From the NCBI RefSeq assembly GCF_001431295.2, contig NZ_LKAJ02000001.1, positions 434,001-498,000 of the forward strand: a stretch of DNA of 64,000 nt, read 5' to 3'. Positions within the stretch are counted from its first letter, which is position 1, and each line of letters opens with the position of its first letter. Below are positions 33,752 through 48,331 of this stretch, piece after piece. The position numbers and the translations under genes were made by a program. The notes under the pieces are model-generated. The model worked only from the letters and a program-made list of their open reading frames with translations. It was not told where the DNA came from and searched no databases. The stretch is from Candidatus Berkiella aquae. GTDB taxonomy: Bacteria; Pseudomonadota; Gammaproteobacteria; Berkiellales; Berkiellaceae.

Positions 33752-35047
33752 ATGTCTTCAGGTCCTCGTTTAGGATTGCTGCAAACCATTTCTTTGGTGA
33801 CAGGTAATTTAATTGGATCCGGTGTTTTTCTCTTACCTGCAAGCTTGGGAACATTGGGTAGCCTTAGTTTAGTCGGTTGGATGTTAACTGGAATAGGCGC
33901 TTTGTTATTGGCGGCCGTTTTTGCAAAATTAAGCCAAACAACTCAAGCTAATGGTGGTCCTCATAATTATGTAGGTCTCGCCTTTGGTAAAGAAGCGGCT
34001 TATTGGATTGCATGGGGTTATTGGGTACTTTCTTGGATTAGTAATACAGCGTTAGTTGTTGCTGCGGTCAGTTACTTTTCACCATTGGTAGGAGGCATGT
34101 CTCAACCGATGGTTTTACTCAGCGAAATCCTTATTTTAGCTACAGTGACCCTCATTAATTTTAAAGGGATCCAATTTGCAGGTCGTTTTGAATTAGTGAT
34201 GACGACAATCAAGCTCATGCCTTTAGTCATCATTCCACTGATTGGTCTTTTTGTCGTAGATTGGCAACAATTAAGCTTTGCTCCCCCTGATAATGTTGAA
34301 TTATTAGATGGAGTGAAAATGGCAATGTTTTTAACATTGTGGGCTTTTGTTGGATTAGAAACCGCCACGGTGCCTTCTGGCGAGGTAAAAAATCCAAAAC
34401 GAACTATTCCTTTGGCAACGTTGCTAGGAACGTTAATCGCTTTACTCGTTTATGTGTTAGGGTCTGTGGTAATGCTAGGAATTCTTGGCAATGGATTAAG
34501 CACCTCTTCTGCCCCTTATGCTGATCTGGCAGGGCATTTATTGGGTGGAAATTGGACTCATATTATTGCTGCTGCTGCTTTTTGTTGCTGCTTAGGTTCT
34601 TTTAATGGTTGGACGATGGTTGTGAGTCGCATTGCACAAGGCGCGGCAACGGAAGGATTATTCCCCCGTGCCTTTGCAAAGGTTGACAAGCAAGGTACGC
34701 CTGTTCGAGGTCTCATTATTTCTGCACTTTGCACACTGCCTTTGCTATTTCTCTCTTTACAAGAGAATTTATTGAGCCAATTTAATGCCATTATTGATAT
34801 TTCTATTACCTTAATATTGCTTATTTATCTGGTTTGTATTTTAGCTTATTTCAAACTGAAAATAGGCTATTCAAGCAAAGCTGCAATGGCAATTGGAGTG
34901 GGCGCTTTAGTATTTGTGGGTTTCTCGCTGTGGGCTGCGGGCTTTAAAATGGTTACATTATCATTAGTACTACTTTTATTGGGAATACCGATGCGCTTAT
35001 ATATGTCAGCAAAGGAGCGAGCTACTATACAAGCTGAAGCGATTTAA
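33752..35047 (+). CDS. APC-family amino-acid permease
   Basis: A 431-residue transporter with about 12 helices and the APC substrate-site motif GNLIGSGVFLLPASLG in helix 1. QANGGPHNYVGLAFGKEAAYWIAW and GLETATVPSGEVKNPKRTIP are typical of the basic amino acid/polyamine antiporter group (AdiC/CadB-like). The substrate is not predictable. GGGAG precedes the ATG. It is convergent with anmK (2 bases apart). Confidence 0.88.
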   Translation: MSSGPRLGLLQTISLVTGNLIGSGVFLLPASLGTLGSLSLVGWMLTGIGALLLAAVFAKLSQTTQANGGPHNYVGLAFGKEAAYWIAWGYWVLSWISNTALVVAAVSYFSPLVGGMSQPMVLLSEILILATVTLINFKGIQFAGRFELVMTTIKLMPLVIIPLIGLFVVDWQQLSFAPPDNVELLDGVKMAMFLTLWAFVGLETATVPSGEVKNPKRTIPLATLLGTLIALLVYVLGSVVMLGILGNGLSTSSAPYADLAGHLLGGNWTHIIAAAAFCCCLGSFNGWTMVVSRIAQGAATEGLFPRAFAKVDKQGTPVRGLIISALCTLPLLFLSLQENLLSQFNAIIDISITLILLIYLVCILAYFKLKIGYSSKAAMAIGVGALVFVGFSLWAAGFKMVTLSLVLLLLGIPMRLYMSAKERATIQAEAI

Positions 35048-35049
35048 TA

Positions 35050-36168
35050 TTAAGGCGCAAAAATGCCTCCTAATATCGCAGGCTTTCTAGCGCCGGTGAT
35101 TGCGGTTAAATCAATGGCTTGATTGTCTAAGCGCATTTTAGCCAGCCAAGCAAAACAAGCGGCTTCCACCCAATCTGGGTGTAAGCCGTAATTAAGCGTG
35201 GTATTTAAATGGTAACCCTTGCCTAAATGCTTCTCTAAGCAGGCGACTAATGCCGTGTTATGGCAGCCGCCGCCACATAATACAATTTCTGCAGTCGGGT
35301 GAATTTGCTTGATAGCTTTGCTAATAGAAATGGCAGTGAGTTCTAATAAGGTTGCTTGTATATCGGCAGGCGCTAAGGGCTTATTTTTCAGATAAGCTTT
35401 TAACCAGCGTAAATTAAAATAATCTTTACCGGTACTTTTAGGGCCTGTTTGCGTGAAAAAAGGATCATCCAGTAACTGCTGCAGTAAATCAGGCTGAACT
35501 TGACCTTGTTTAGCAAAAGCACCACCTTGGTCATAAGGAACAAGAAGGTTTTCCATGATCCAAGCATCCATCAAACCATTTCCAGGGCCTGTATCAAACC
35601 CAAAACAAGGGCTGGCGTTTTGCGCCAACACAGTGATATTCGCAATCCCACCAATATTAAGAACAATACGAGGATTATCAGAGCCAAATAACCATTGATG
35701 AAAAGGAGGAACAAAAGGAGCTCCTTGGCCTCCCAGAGCGATATCCGCTCGACGAAAATCGGCAACGGTGGTAATCGCTGTGTTTTTCGCAATGATATTA
35801 GGATCGCCAATTTGTAAGGTAAAAGGATAGCGCCCGCTTGGTTGATGCCAGAGCGTTTGGCCGTGGCTACCAATCGCGATAATCTCTTGCGCATTGACGG
35901 CAGTCTTTTGCAAAAGATGATTAACGCTGTTGGCAAATAAATGGCCAAATTTAGCATCCAGTTCTGCTATTTCAGTGAAAGATTCACTGCCCTGACCAAG
36001 GCTTATTTTAAGAGCGGTTGATTTTAAGTCCTCAGGAATGGGTTCAAGGTGTGAGCCAATGAGCTCAAGTTTGGTGGCAGCCAAGGCGACGATGACGCAA
36101 TCAACGCCATCCATACTGGTGCCTGACATTAATCCAATAAAGTATTTTTCAGCCTGATTAGTACTCAT
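35050..36168 (-). CDS. anmK: Anhydro-N-acetylmuramic acid kinase
   Basis: Phosphorylates and opens 1,6-anhydro-MurNAc recovered from cell-wall turnover, giving MurNAc-6-phosphate. The 372-residue product has YFIGLMSGTSMDGVDCVIVAL for ATP binding, GSHGQTLWHQP, and NIGGIANIT and FDTGPGNGLMDAW. It overlaps the upstream M23 peptidase gene by 11 bases. The pair peptidase-anmK next to tyrS is the usual gammaproteobacterial order. Confidence 0.95.
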   Translation of the reverse strand: MSTNQAEKYFIGLMSGTSMDGVDCVIVALAATKLELIGSHLEPIPEDLKSTALKISLGQGSESFTEIAELDAKFGHLFANSVNHLLQKTAVNAQEIIAIGSHGQTLWHQPSGRYPFTLQIGDPNIIAKNTAITTVADFRRADIALGGQGAPFVPPFHQWLFGSDNPRIVLNIGGIANITVLAQNASPCFGFDTGPGNGLMDAWIMENLLVPYDQGGAFAKQGQVQPDLLQQLLDDPFFTQTGPKSTGKDYFNLRWLKAYLKNKPLAPADIQATLLELTAISISKAIKQIHPTAEIVLCGGGCHNTALVACLEKHLGKGYHLNTTLNYGLHPDWVEAACFAWLAKMRLDNQAIDLTAITGARKPAILGGIFAP

Positions 36169-37594
36169 TTGAAGCGATCATGGTTTTTTCGTGGCGAGCC
36201 ATCACGCTGAGCAAGTCTTTGGAATAAGCTAAAAATTGTGTTTTGGCTTTACCCGTGAGCCCATCAGCGAATGGCAAAGCTACTTTTAAGGGGTCATGGT
36301 GAACGCCATTAACACGGAATTCAAAATGCAAATGGGGGCCGGATGCAAGTCCTGTACTGCCTACATAACCAATGACTTGGCCTTGTTTAACAGGCATACC
36401 GCTTTTAAGGTTTTTGGTAAAACGAGAAAGATGACCATAAAGAGTGGTGTATTTAGAGCCATGCTGGAGAACGATCGTATTGCCATATCCACCCTTGCGT
36501 CCCACAAAAACGACTTTACCTTGACCTGCTGCTTTCACAGGAGTGCCTGTGGGCGCTGCATAATCAACGCCGCGATGAGCGCGAATTTTATGTAAGACGG
36601 GGTGTTTACGATGTAAATTAAAATGTGAACTGATCCGAGTGTACTGAACAGGGGTACGGATAAAGGCTTTCTTTAAACTTTGTCCTGCTGGGCTAAAATA
36701 GCTAGTTTGACCATCGGTATCAGTATAACGAATCGCGCGGTATTCTTTTCCATTATTAGTAAATTCCGCTGCAACAATGGGCCCATTACCGACTTTGACC
36801 CCATTCACAAAATATTCTTCATAGAGAACTTTAAAATTATCATTGGGCTGGATATCTTGGGCAAAATCGATGTCATAGGCAAAGATATTGGCAAGTTCCA
36901 TAATTAAGGCATCGTCGAGTTTCGCATGTTTAGCAGCGAGGAATAGAGAATCATTTATTTGACCCCCACCAAAGGCAACACGCTTTTCAATGGGTTTTTC
37001 TTCAACTTTTGCCGTTAGACTGCCGTTATCTTGGCGTTGAACCATCAATGTGGTAAGTGGATCAACATCAAATTGAAGGGCAAGTAATCGACCACTCTCA
37101 TCAGCATTGATTCTGAGGGTTTGGCCAGGAAATATTTTCTTAAGTGAATGTGCCTGACGCAGAGAAATGACTTCGTCTAAGGCCTTAGAAGAGAGCCCGG
37201 CTTGTTGGAAATAGTAAGCAAGGTTATCGCCCGCTTTAATAGTAAAAGTTTGCCAAGGATCTTCAGTGACGGTCGTTGGCGTTGTTGCTTTTGGCTGCGC
37301 TGTGCTAGCTAACGATTTGGTTGGCTTAGCGGGTTCATTCATTTCTGGCAAGGCAATGCTGGTAGAAACTTGCTGTGAAGCAAGCCATTCATCTTCTGTT
37401 AATTCTGGGGTGTAAGTGGGGGTAAACCAATTAATGCATCGCCAGATAACAACAAATCCCAGAGCACTAAGAGCCGCGGGTGTTATCCATTTGCTAGCAA
37501 CTGCAGCAGCTGTGGATCTAGCTGCGCTAGATTTTACCGTGCTGTATTTATAATCGGTTTTCACTTTAATGGTACTTCGCATCCTTGATGACAT
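36158..37594 (-). CDS. M23 peptidoglycan endopeptidase, MepM-like
   Basis: A 478-residue envelope protein: N-terminal transmembrane helix (near residues 36-55), a Thr/Pro linker, a LysM/OapA-like segment (TFTIKAGDNLAYYFQQAGL), and the C-terminal M23 metallopeptidase with the zinc ligands in HRGVDYAAPTGTP and HLHFEF. It cuts peptide cross-links to allow wall growth. The ATG at 37594 or the Met four codons later are both possible. Co-transcribed with anmK, linking wall cleavage to recycling. Confidence 0.92.
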   Translation of the reverse strand: MSSRMRSTIKVKTDYKYSTVKSSAARSTAAAVASKWITPAALSALGFVVIWRCINWFTPTYTPELTEDEWLASQQVSTSIALPEMNEPAKPTKSLASTAQPKATTPTTVTEDPWQTFTIKAGDNLAYYFQQAGLSSKALDEVISLRQAHSLKKIFPGQTLRINADESGRLLALQFDVDPLTTLMVQRQDNGSLTAKVEEKPIEKRVAFGGGQINDSLFLAAKHAKLDDALIMELANIFAYDIDFAQDIQPNDNFKVLYEEYFVNGVKVGNGPIVAAEFTNNGKEYRAIRYTDTDGQTSYFSPAGQSLKKAFIRTPVQYTRISSHFNLHRKHPVLHKIRAHRGVDYAAPTGTPVKAAGQGKVVFVGRKGGYGNTIVLQHGSKYTTLYGHLSRFTKNLKSGMPVKQGQVIGYVGSTGLASGPHLHFEFRVNGVHHDPLKVALPFADGLTGKAKTQFLAYSKDLLSVMARHEKTMIASNEY

Positions 37595-37810
37595 TACCTT
37601 TCAAATTTAGTTGCCAGTTTTCATAAAATCAATGTTGGCTGCGGTCTGTTGATTTTTATTCATTCTGCTGCTACCGTGCGAAATTTGGTTAACAAAATTA
37701 ATCAAAGACAGGCAAGGGTAATTATATTAACTGATATTTCACCTTGTACAATATCATGATTAAAAGACGATTTAAGCTGTAGAAATAAATTTTGTTGAGA
37801 GTATTAGTAC

Positions 37811-39028
37811 ATGGGCACACATATAGATGTCACGTTAGCAGAGATTGCTCGCGGCACGGAAGAAATTTTAATCAAAGATGAGTTAGTAGAAAAATTAAAA
37901 AAAGGAACGCCTTTACGTGTTAAGGCAGGATTTGATCCAACAGCGCCTGATCTCCACTTAGGTCATACCGTACTCATCAACAAAATGAAGCAGCTCCAAG
38001 ATATGGGGCATGAGATTTTATTCTTGATCGGTGACTTTACTGGCATGATTGGGGATCCAACAGGTAAAAATATAACTCGCCAACCCTTGACCGTTGAACA
38101 AGTTATTGAAAACGCAAAAACCTACGAATCGCAAATCTATAAGATATTAGATCCCCATAAGACACAGATTGTTTTTAATTCAGCTTGGTTAGGTAAATTA
38201 AGTGCTAGAGACTTGATTGGTTTAGCAGCTAAACAAACTGTAGCGAGAATGCTTGAGCGTGATGATTTTTCAAATCGCTACCGCCAAGGGCAAGCCATAG
38301 CAATTCATGAATTTTTATACCCGTTATTACAAGGCTATGACTCCGTTATGTTGAAGTCAGATATTGAACTTGGCGGAACAGATCAGAAATTCAATCTATT
38401 AATGGGAAGAGAGTTGCAAAAGGCACATCAGCAATCCCCTCAAATCGTGATTACAATGCCACTATTAGAAGGGTTGGATGGCGTTAAGAAGATGTCTAAG
38501 TCATTAGACAACTATATAGGCATCGCAGAGCACCCTAATAATATGTTTGGGAAGATGATGTCGATCTCAGATGTATTAATGTGGCGCTACTTTGAGTTAT
38601 TAAGCTTTAAAACTATCCAAGAAATTGCTGCGTTACGCAAAGCTGTTGATGAAGGAATGAATCCCAGAGATGTGAAAGTAACCTTGGCTAAAGAAATTGT
38701 GGCACGTTTTCATAGCATTGAGGCTGCCAATACAGCCGAAGAACAATTTGTTTCACAATTTCGACAAGGGGCAATCCCAGATGATATTGAAGAAATAACG
38801 ATTTCGACCTCCAAAAAAGAGGTTGCATTGGTGCATGTTTTGAAAGAAGCAGGGCTAACTAAGAGCACTTCTGAGGCGATTCGAATGATCCAGCAAGGTG
38901 CTGTGAAGCTTGATGGTGAGCGGGTAAATTCTGCAGATTTTCAGCTGAAAAGTGGCATTATTGTGATTGCGCAGGTAGGCAAAAGACGCTTCGCAAAGAT
39001 AACAGTGTCAGAAGTCGAACCAACCTAA
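37811..39028 (+). CDS. tyrS: Tyrosyl-tRNA synthetase
   Basis: Charges tRNA-Tyr. The 405-residue class I synthetase has HLGH ([10 protein letters not shown]), the KMSKS loop (VKKMSKS), [13 protein letters not shown], and a C-terminal S4-type RNA-binding domain ([12 protein letters not shown] ... [10 protein letters not shown]). It lies just upstream of the rRNA operon, as in Pseudomonas. Confidence 0.96.
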   Translation: MGTHIDVTLAEIARGTEEILIKDELVEKLKKGTPLRVKAGFDPTAPDLHLGHTVLINKMKQLQDMGHEILFLIGDFTGMIGDPTGKNITRQPLTVEQVIENAKTYESQIYKILDPHKTQIVFNSAWLGKLSARDLIGLAAKQTVARMLERDDFSNRYRQGQAIAIHEFLYPLLQGYDSVMLKSDIELGGTDQKFNLLMGRELQKAHQQSPQIVITMPLLEGLDGVKKMSKSLDNYIGIAEHPNNMFGKMMSISDVLMWRYFELLSFKTIQEIAALRKAVDEGMNPRDVKVTLAKEIVARFHSIEAANTAEEQFVSQFRQGAIPDDIEEITISTSKKEVALVHVLKEAGLTKSTSEAIRMIQQGAVKLDGERVNSADFQLKSGIIVIAQVGKRRFAKITVSEVEPT

Positions 39029-39052
39029 TTTCAAAAAAAATGAAAAAGTTGT

Positions 39053-39080
39053 TTGACACTGCACGAAAAAAGCGTAGAAT
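39053..39080 (+). promoter_or_regulatory. rRNA operon promoter P1
   Basis: Consensus -35 TTGACA (39053-39058), 16-base spacer, -10 TAGAAT (39075-39080), 25 bases after tyrS. Initiation would fall near 39087. Confidence 0.75.
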
Positions 39081-39178
39081 TCGCTCCACTTCACAGGGCA
39101 AACGAAGCCGGTGAAGTGAGACGAGAGTCGAGACGAAAGTTGAGACAACAACACGAAAAAGACGAAAGAAAATAAGTG

Positions 39179-39206
39179 TTGACAAAGAGTTGAGAATGGT
39201 TAAAAT
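39179..39206 (+). promoter_or_regulatory. rRNA operon promoter P2
   Basis: Second consensus -35 TTGACA (39179-39184), 16-base spacer, -10 TAAAAT (39201-39206). Tandem promoters are normal for rrn operons. The leader between and after them (to 39401) is rich in repeated CGAAA/GAAAG words and holds no gene. Confidence 0.65.
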
Positions 39207-39279
39207 AAGCAACCTTCGAAACGAAAGAAAACGAAGACGAATACGAAGTAAAGCTTGAGACTGAATAAGAAACAAGCAC

Positions 39280-39292
39280 TGTTCTTTAACAA
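39280..39292 (+). promoter_or_regulatory. boxA antitermination signal before 16S
   Basis: TGTTCTTTAACAA matches the Nus-factor boxA element found in bacterial rRNA leaders. A second copy (GTTCTTTAACAA) lies in the 16S-23S spacer at 41285-41296. Confidence 0.75.
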
Positions 39293-39401
39293 AATAGACC
39301 ATGTTATTTGTGTGGGCGCTTAGTCAAGAGCGAGAGTCAACAAGATTAGTTGCCACGTAAGTGGTGACAAAAAAGACTCGGTCGAAAGACCAAACAAGAT
39401 T

Positions 39402-40942
<1,541 letters not shown>

Positions 40943-41012
40943 TCGAAAAGATTCTCCTTAAGATTAAGAGTCCACACAAATACCATGGTCTAGTTAATAT
41001 CGCTCTCAGCTT

Positions 41013-41089
<77 letters not shown>

Positions 41090-41126
41090 GTAATGAGCGC
41101 GCACCAAGAAGAAGAGTATTTGACAA

Positions 41127-41202
41127 GGGGCCATAGCTCAGCTGGGAGAGCACCTGCTTTGCACGCAGGGGGTCGTCGGTTCAATCCCGACTGGCTCCAC
41201 CA
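41127..41202 (+). tRNA. tRNA-Ala (TGC)
   Basis: 76 bases with encoded CCA and anticodon TGC (TTTGCAC loop). Second tRNA of the rrn spacer. The remaining spacer to 41448 contains boxA and no gene. Confidence 0.98.
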
Positions 41203-41284
41203 CTCGTCAAATAGGCAAGAGAGTTTAAGCCTTAATTATTTCGAAAAGATAATTAAGGCTTGTGCTCGAAAGAGTGTAAGAAGA

Positions 41285-41296
41285 GTTCTTTAACAA
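41285..41296 (+). promoter_or_regulatory. boxA element before 23S
   Basis: GTTCTTTAACAA in the spacer after tRNA-Ala, repeating the 16S-leader boxA core. Confidence 0.65.
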
Positions 41297-41448
41297 TTTG
41301 GTAACAACACACAACGCGATACATTTGCAATCTAAAAAGCAATTTTTAAGAGTTTTCACATGTAATTCCGAATGTCGTGTGTTTGATGATGAGGTTTGAA
41401 TTTATTCAAATCAATATCGTCAACGCAGCAGATTTTTTGGGGTTATAT

Positions 41449-44351
<2,903 letters not shown>

Positions 44352-44500
44352 ATAACGCCCAAGAAATTTGGGTGCGATATGCAACAAACGAAAATTTTTA
44401 AAAACGATAACGCTTTTTTAGAGAGCGGGTATTCGCGAAGTGTGTAACCAAATTTGTTAAACAAAAACTAAGAAATTTCCTAAAAAGGAAGACCGAATAC

Positions 44501-44616
44501 GTCTGGTAGCAATAGCGAGTGGGAACCACCTGAAACCATTTCGAACTCAGTAGTGAAACGACTCAGCGCCGATGATAGTGTGGGAGATCCCATGTGAAAG
44601 TAGGACACTGCCAGGC
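44501..44616 (+). rRNA. rrf: 5S ribosomal RNA
   Basis: The 5' GTCTGG pairs with the 3' CCAGGC, and the internal CGAACTCAG and AGTAGTGAAACG match 5S; about 116 bases. Confidence 0.95.
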
Positions 44617-44626
44617 TTTTAACTTC

Positions 44627-44658
44627 AACCCCTAACGGGTTACCGTTAGGGGTTTTTT
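44627..44658 (+). terminator. rRNA operon intrinsic terminator
   Basis: Perfect 12-bp stem AACCCCTAACGG / CCGTTAGGGGTT, GTTA loop, then a T6 run. Six bases later the convergent 1170-residue gene ends, so it may also limit antisense reading. Confidence 0.92.
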
Positions 44659-44663
44659 ATTGC

Positions 44664-47600
44664 CTAGCGTTTTTTTATTGATAAAGATCTTGATAGCGGT
44701 GGAGGCAATTTCTTGTAATCCTCAATGAATATTTTTATCGCATCTTTTAGGTCGGCATTTTTAACAGTATGCATACCCAGCAGCATATCACGCAGTTCTT
44801 GTAAACGTTGATGTTCTTGTGCCGGTGTTTTACTTTTCCCATCATTATTTTTGGCAAGAAATCCTAATATCTTCTTATAAGCATTATTGGTAATAGTGCC
44901 ATCCTTCTTTTCTATCTGAATTCCTTCAAGTTTGTCACAAAATTGTTGCCAAGATTGTCCATAAATACTTTGTGGTGGTGAATGTGGTGAATTTTGAGGT
45001 TGTATATTATTAGGAGAGATGTTTTCCTTTTCGCTACTAATGATTGGTTTTGGGCGTTTTTTACTTTGTTTTAATTCAGTATTAGGCGATTCTAGACTTA
45101 AAGGAGCTATATCCTCCACCTTTGGTTTTGGGCGTTTTTTACTCTGCTTTAATTCAGTATTAGTAGAAGGACTTAAAGGAGGTAAGTCTTCCACTTTGTG
45201 ATGCCTGATTGCTTTAGGGCGCTTCACTTTAGTTTCTTGCTCCTTCTCCTTTTCCTTTTCTGCAAGGAGGTTTCTAACTGAACCAAATTGCTTTGCATGC
45301 GAAAGAAAAGCTTTTTTGTCTTGAACTAAGGCGCCAGGTTGTATTGCAGCTTTTAAAGCAGGATCTTTGAGTTTTGAATCAATTTTTCGTTTCTCTAGTT
45401 GTACATCTTTATTGAATAAGAAGTTAATAATTCCGCTATCCCCTTCTAGTGGAAAATTAATGCCAATAACACCTTCATTCGATAATGCTGTGAGTCTTGT
45501 TTTTATAATATCAGGGGTTATGTCCTGAGGCTCAGGAAGAGATGGTAATGACGGTTCTACTGGAGAACTAGAAGCCGCTTGTGAACTTGAAGTCTTTTTA
45601 GGTATAGAGGGTTGTTTGGGGGAAGGCTCTTGTTGAGTCAACTTTGTAGAAGATATCCCTCTTTTGTTAAAGGCTTGCTGTAATTCGGAAAGTAATCGTT
45701 GTTGCTCTTCAGGATTAACATTACTTCCGACAGCGGCGGTTCGTTTGGTTCCTTGTGAACCCTTTTTCTGTATAAAGGTATCGATGGACTTTTTACCCAG
45801 AAGGTAATCTTGTAAATCATCAGTACTCATATGACTGGGGATCTCAATGGCTTTACCGTGAATAAGCCGTTGCACATTGCTTTGAAATTGAAGTATATCC
45901 GTATTAGGTGTACTAGGAGCTAAAATGCTGGTTTCGGGTTTATCAGAAGAAGTACTGGGTTTTACAGGTGGTTTAAAAACATCGGCTAATGCATTTTTTT
46001 TAGCTTTAAAATCATATTTAGGTACGGATTCTTTTTGTTTTTTGGATTGCTTGTAAGATAATGGTGGTTCGTTCTGAGTCTCTGATGTTGTTATGGAGGA
46101 AACTCTTTTAGAGGTTGTTTTGACACTAATGGCATTTATTTGCCGAGGCGATTCCATTATTTGATTCAGTTCTTGCCATATCCCTAAAGAATCATCATGG
46201 TTAGCATAAAAGGCAATTAAATATTGCAAATCTTCAATTTCCTTTAAATGATCTTTACGATTATCAGCATGAAGCCAACCACACCTATCCATAAATTGAA
46301 TAGCATTTTTAATATCCTGTAACATTTCTTGCTGTATTTTCATTAACACAGCTTCATTTTCAGTCGTAACCGATAAATTATGCTTATTGATATAATTTGC
46401 ACGATTATGAAGACTATCACCCACGGCATCCTGATAGGTTTTCTTGGCATAGACTGCTGGATTTTCCATTAAACTGGTTAATCCTTGCTTAATGACCAGC
46501 AAATCAGCATCTTGATTAGCATCAGAGTTGGCACCTATCCAAACCCGCTCTCCATTACCATCTTGATTGAGTGTCAAGGTTACCCAGTGCCCCTCTTCAT
46601 TTGAATTACCTACTATAAAAGTATGCTGTAACTCTTCATTAGGATGGGTTGCAATGTAATATAAATTGGCAGCATCTTCTAAATTATCTGAACCACTACT
46701 GGCATAACTATAACGATCGTTCCCTTCTATTGCTAACCCTGCAATACTCACAACCGGCAAACCTGTTTTGGAATGCAGTGTCTCTTTAACTTTGTCAATC
46801 ACGGGATCATGATATTTATTCGCTTGCAAATCTTTAATAAAGGCTTTCACTTGCGCAATATTAACATCTCTAGAATCAGCATCTGAGGAAATATAGGTTC
46901 GTAATTTACTAAATACATTATTGAAATATCCCAGATCGTTCACCCAAGCCGAGGGTTGCTCTTGATTCGCTAAACAATAAATCATTGCCAATGCATTTTT
47001 AGTCGCATGATAACCACAAGATTCCTGCCCAAATCCTGTTTTATCTGCCACTTGATCCATAACCGGTACTTTAAAAAGAGTTGGATCAGCGGTAGCATCT
47101 AAGACCTTTGAGCCCTTTGCTGCCCAAAAGATTTCTTCTTCTTCTTGCTTAGCGCCAAGCGCGGCCTCTTCTTCAGAAGCGATACGAATATCCTCTTCAA
47201 TTCGTACAACTGCTCGCTCTAAGGCTGCTAAAGGAGGCATTCTTCTGAATTTAATATTGGCTTCATAAGCTTGTTGTAATGTCTGTTGATACTTGAGAGC
47301 GTAATTTTTCATTAAATCCCGTAATTTCAGATCAGCCACTTCTCTTTCTGTTAGCTCTTTTTCGGGGAGGGGTGTATTTTCCAATTCATCGCTGCCTGAT
47401 GATGGGGGTTTAACATCATGGATACTATCCCACATCAATGTTTTTTTCATTGTTTCCAATATTGCTGGTTTCAGCTCTTGAGGACCTTTACCATTAACCG
47501 TAAATTGTTGAGACATTAACCACTCAACAAAAGGTTCATAAGTTGCAAGATTATCTGGCAAGGTCGATAATTGTCCACCCATCCCACCCAATTCACTGAC

Positions 47601-48176
47601 ATAAGTGGTGCGATAGTGATCTATCATTGCACATATTGCTCTGACTTCGTCGCTGACATCATCAAATACACCTGGTTTGACATCTTCAAGTTGAATTCTC
47701 CATTGCTTAATGGCTCTTGAACAAACTTCATAACAGCCACCACTCATTTCTGATTTAATAAAATCCACTTTTTTACCACGGTCGATAGCCAACTGCCATG
47801 CTTCACCAAAATCCCTAATTTCTTTTTCTAAATATTGTTCTAAGGTGAAAAACTGCGTCATAAGGTCATCGGTATTTAATACTTTTTTAGGTGCCCAATA
47901 CTCAATATGCATGGGAACCGATTCTTGTTTCTTTTTTATTGCTTCTGCGCGAGGGGTTTCAGAGGTATTGTAAATTTCAGTAGTAAAATATAAAGTTTGC
48001 TTTCCTTTATCATATCGAGTCTCTTTTATATATGCCGCATGTTTTTGAGGTCCTTCTTTATCTAATGCTTGGATGGTCCTAACATAACGGATTTTGTCTT
48101 CCTTTATACTTTGTTTAAGACCTGAACGGTTGATCTCTTTAATGAGGTTTTCATAAAATTCATTAGTGTATATCAT
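44664..48176 (-). CDS. Papain-like cysteine-protease-domain protein with basic disordered tail, candidate effector (copy 1)
   Basis: An 1170-residue protein. Residues 1-653 are, by eye, identical to those of the gene at 51449. Within this block residues 384-387 (QESC, in QESCGYHATKNALAM) and His530 (GHWVTLTL) followed by Asn550 (VWIGANSD) reproduce the Gln...Cys/His-Trp/Asn spacing of papain-fold enzymes such as Josephin-type deubiquitinases. The unique tail (654-1170) is Pro/Ser/Lys-rich and disordered, with a twice-repeated KQSKKRPKP unit, and ends in a compact module (about 1070-1165, WQQFCDKLEGIQIEKKDGTITN) shared with the 393-residue neighbour. No signal peptide; weak AGG before the ATG. 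Enzyme activity and host targeting are inferred. Confidence 0.75.
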   Translation of the reverse strand: MIYTNEFYENLIKEINRSGLKQSIKEDKIRYVRTIQALDKEGPQKHAAYIKETRYDKGKQTLYFTTEIYNTSETPRAEAIKKKQESVPMHIEYWAPKKVLNTDDLMTQFFTLEQYLEKEIRDFGEAWQLAIDRGKKVDFIKSEMSGGCYEVCSRAIKQWRIQLEDVKPGVFDDVSDEVRAICAMIDHYRTTYVSELGGMGGQLSTLPDNLATYEPFVEWLMSQQFTVNGKGPQELKPAILETMKKTLMWDSIHDVKPPSSGSDELENTPLPEKELTEREVADLKLRDLMKNYALKYQQTLQQAYEANIKFRRMPPLAALERAVVRIEEDIRIASEEEAALGAKQEEEEIFWAAKGSKVLDATADPTLFKVPVMDQVADKTGFGQESCGYHATKNALAMIYCLANQEQPSAWVNDLGYFNNVFSKLRTYISSDADSRDVNIAQVKAFIKDLQANKYHDPVIDKVKETLHSKTGLPVVSIAGLAIEGNDRYSYASSGSDNLEDAANLYYIATHPNEELQHTFIVGNSNEEGHWVTLTLNQDGNGERVWIGANSDANQDADLLVIKQGLTSLMENPAVYAKKTYQDAVGDSLHNRANYINKHNLSVTTENEAVLMKIQQEMLQDIKNAIQFMDRCGWLHADNRKDHLKEIEDLQYLIAFYANHDDSLGIWQELNQIMESPRQINAISVKTTSKRVSSITTSETQNEPPLSYKQSKKQKESVPKYDFKAKKNALADVFKPPVKPSTSSDKPETSILAPSTPNTDILQFQSNVQRLIHGKAIEIPSHMSTDDLQDYLLGKKSIDTFIQKKGSQGTKRTAAVGSNVNPEEQQRLLSELQQAFNKRGISSTKLTQQEPSPKQPSIPKKTSSSQAASSSPVEPSLPSLPEPQDITPDIIKTRLTALSNEGVIGINFPLEGDSGIINFLFNKDVQLEKRKIDSKLKDPALKAAIQPGALVQDKKAFLSHAKQFGSVRNLLAEKEKEKEQETKVKRPKAIRHHKVEDLPPLSPSTNTELKQSKKRPKPKVEDIAPLSLESPNTELKQSKKRPKPIISSEKENISPNNIQPQNSPHSPPQSIYGQSWQQFCDKLEGIQIEKKDGTITNNAYKKILGFLAKNNDGKSKTPAQEHQRLQELRDMLLGMHTVKNADLKDAIKIFIEDYKKLPPPLSRSLSIKKR

Positions 48177-48177
48177 C
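46218..48177 (-). repeat. 1960-bp inverted repeat, left copy
   Basis: Matches the reverse complement of 51448-53407. Both blocks are exactly 1960 bp and no difference was found in the translations or in the nucleotide stretches compared. Identity starts one base before the ATG and ends after a TTGCAATATTTA codon run, both abruptly. Confidence 0.9.
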
Positions 48178-48331
48178 TTAAGCCTATATTTTAAACTCGT
48201 ATTTTACAAATATGACAATGTCGTCTAATAAAAGTTCTTTAACGAGGAAAAATGTTGCGTGTGGATGCAATCTAAATATCTAGAACGTTTTTTTAAATCT
48301 ATAGTCAAAATCATATAAATTGCATTGGAAA

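Noticed and set aside
48231-48244. boxA-like GTTCTTTAAC between the divergent 1170-residue and ankyrin genes
   Set aside because: Ten bases match the rRNA boxA, but no rRNA-like promoter or flank accompanies it; probably coincidence in AT-rich DNA.
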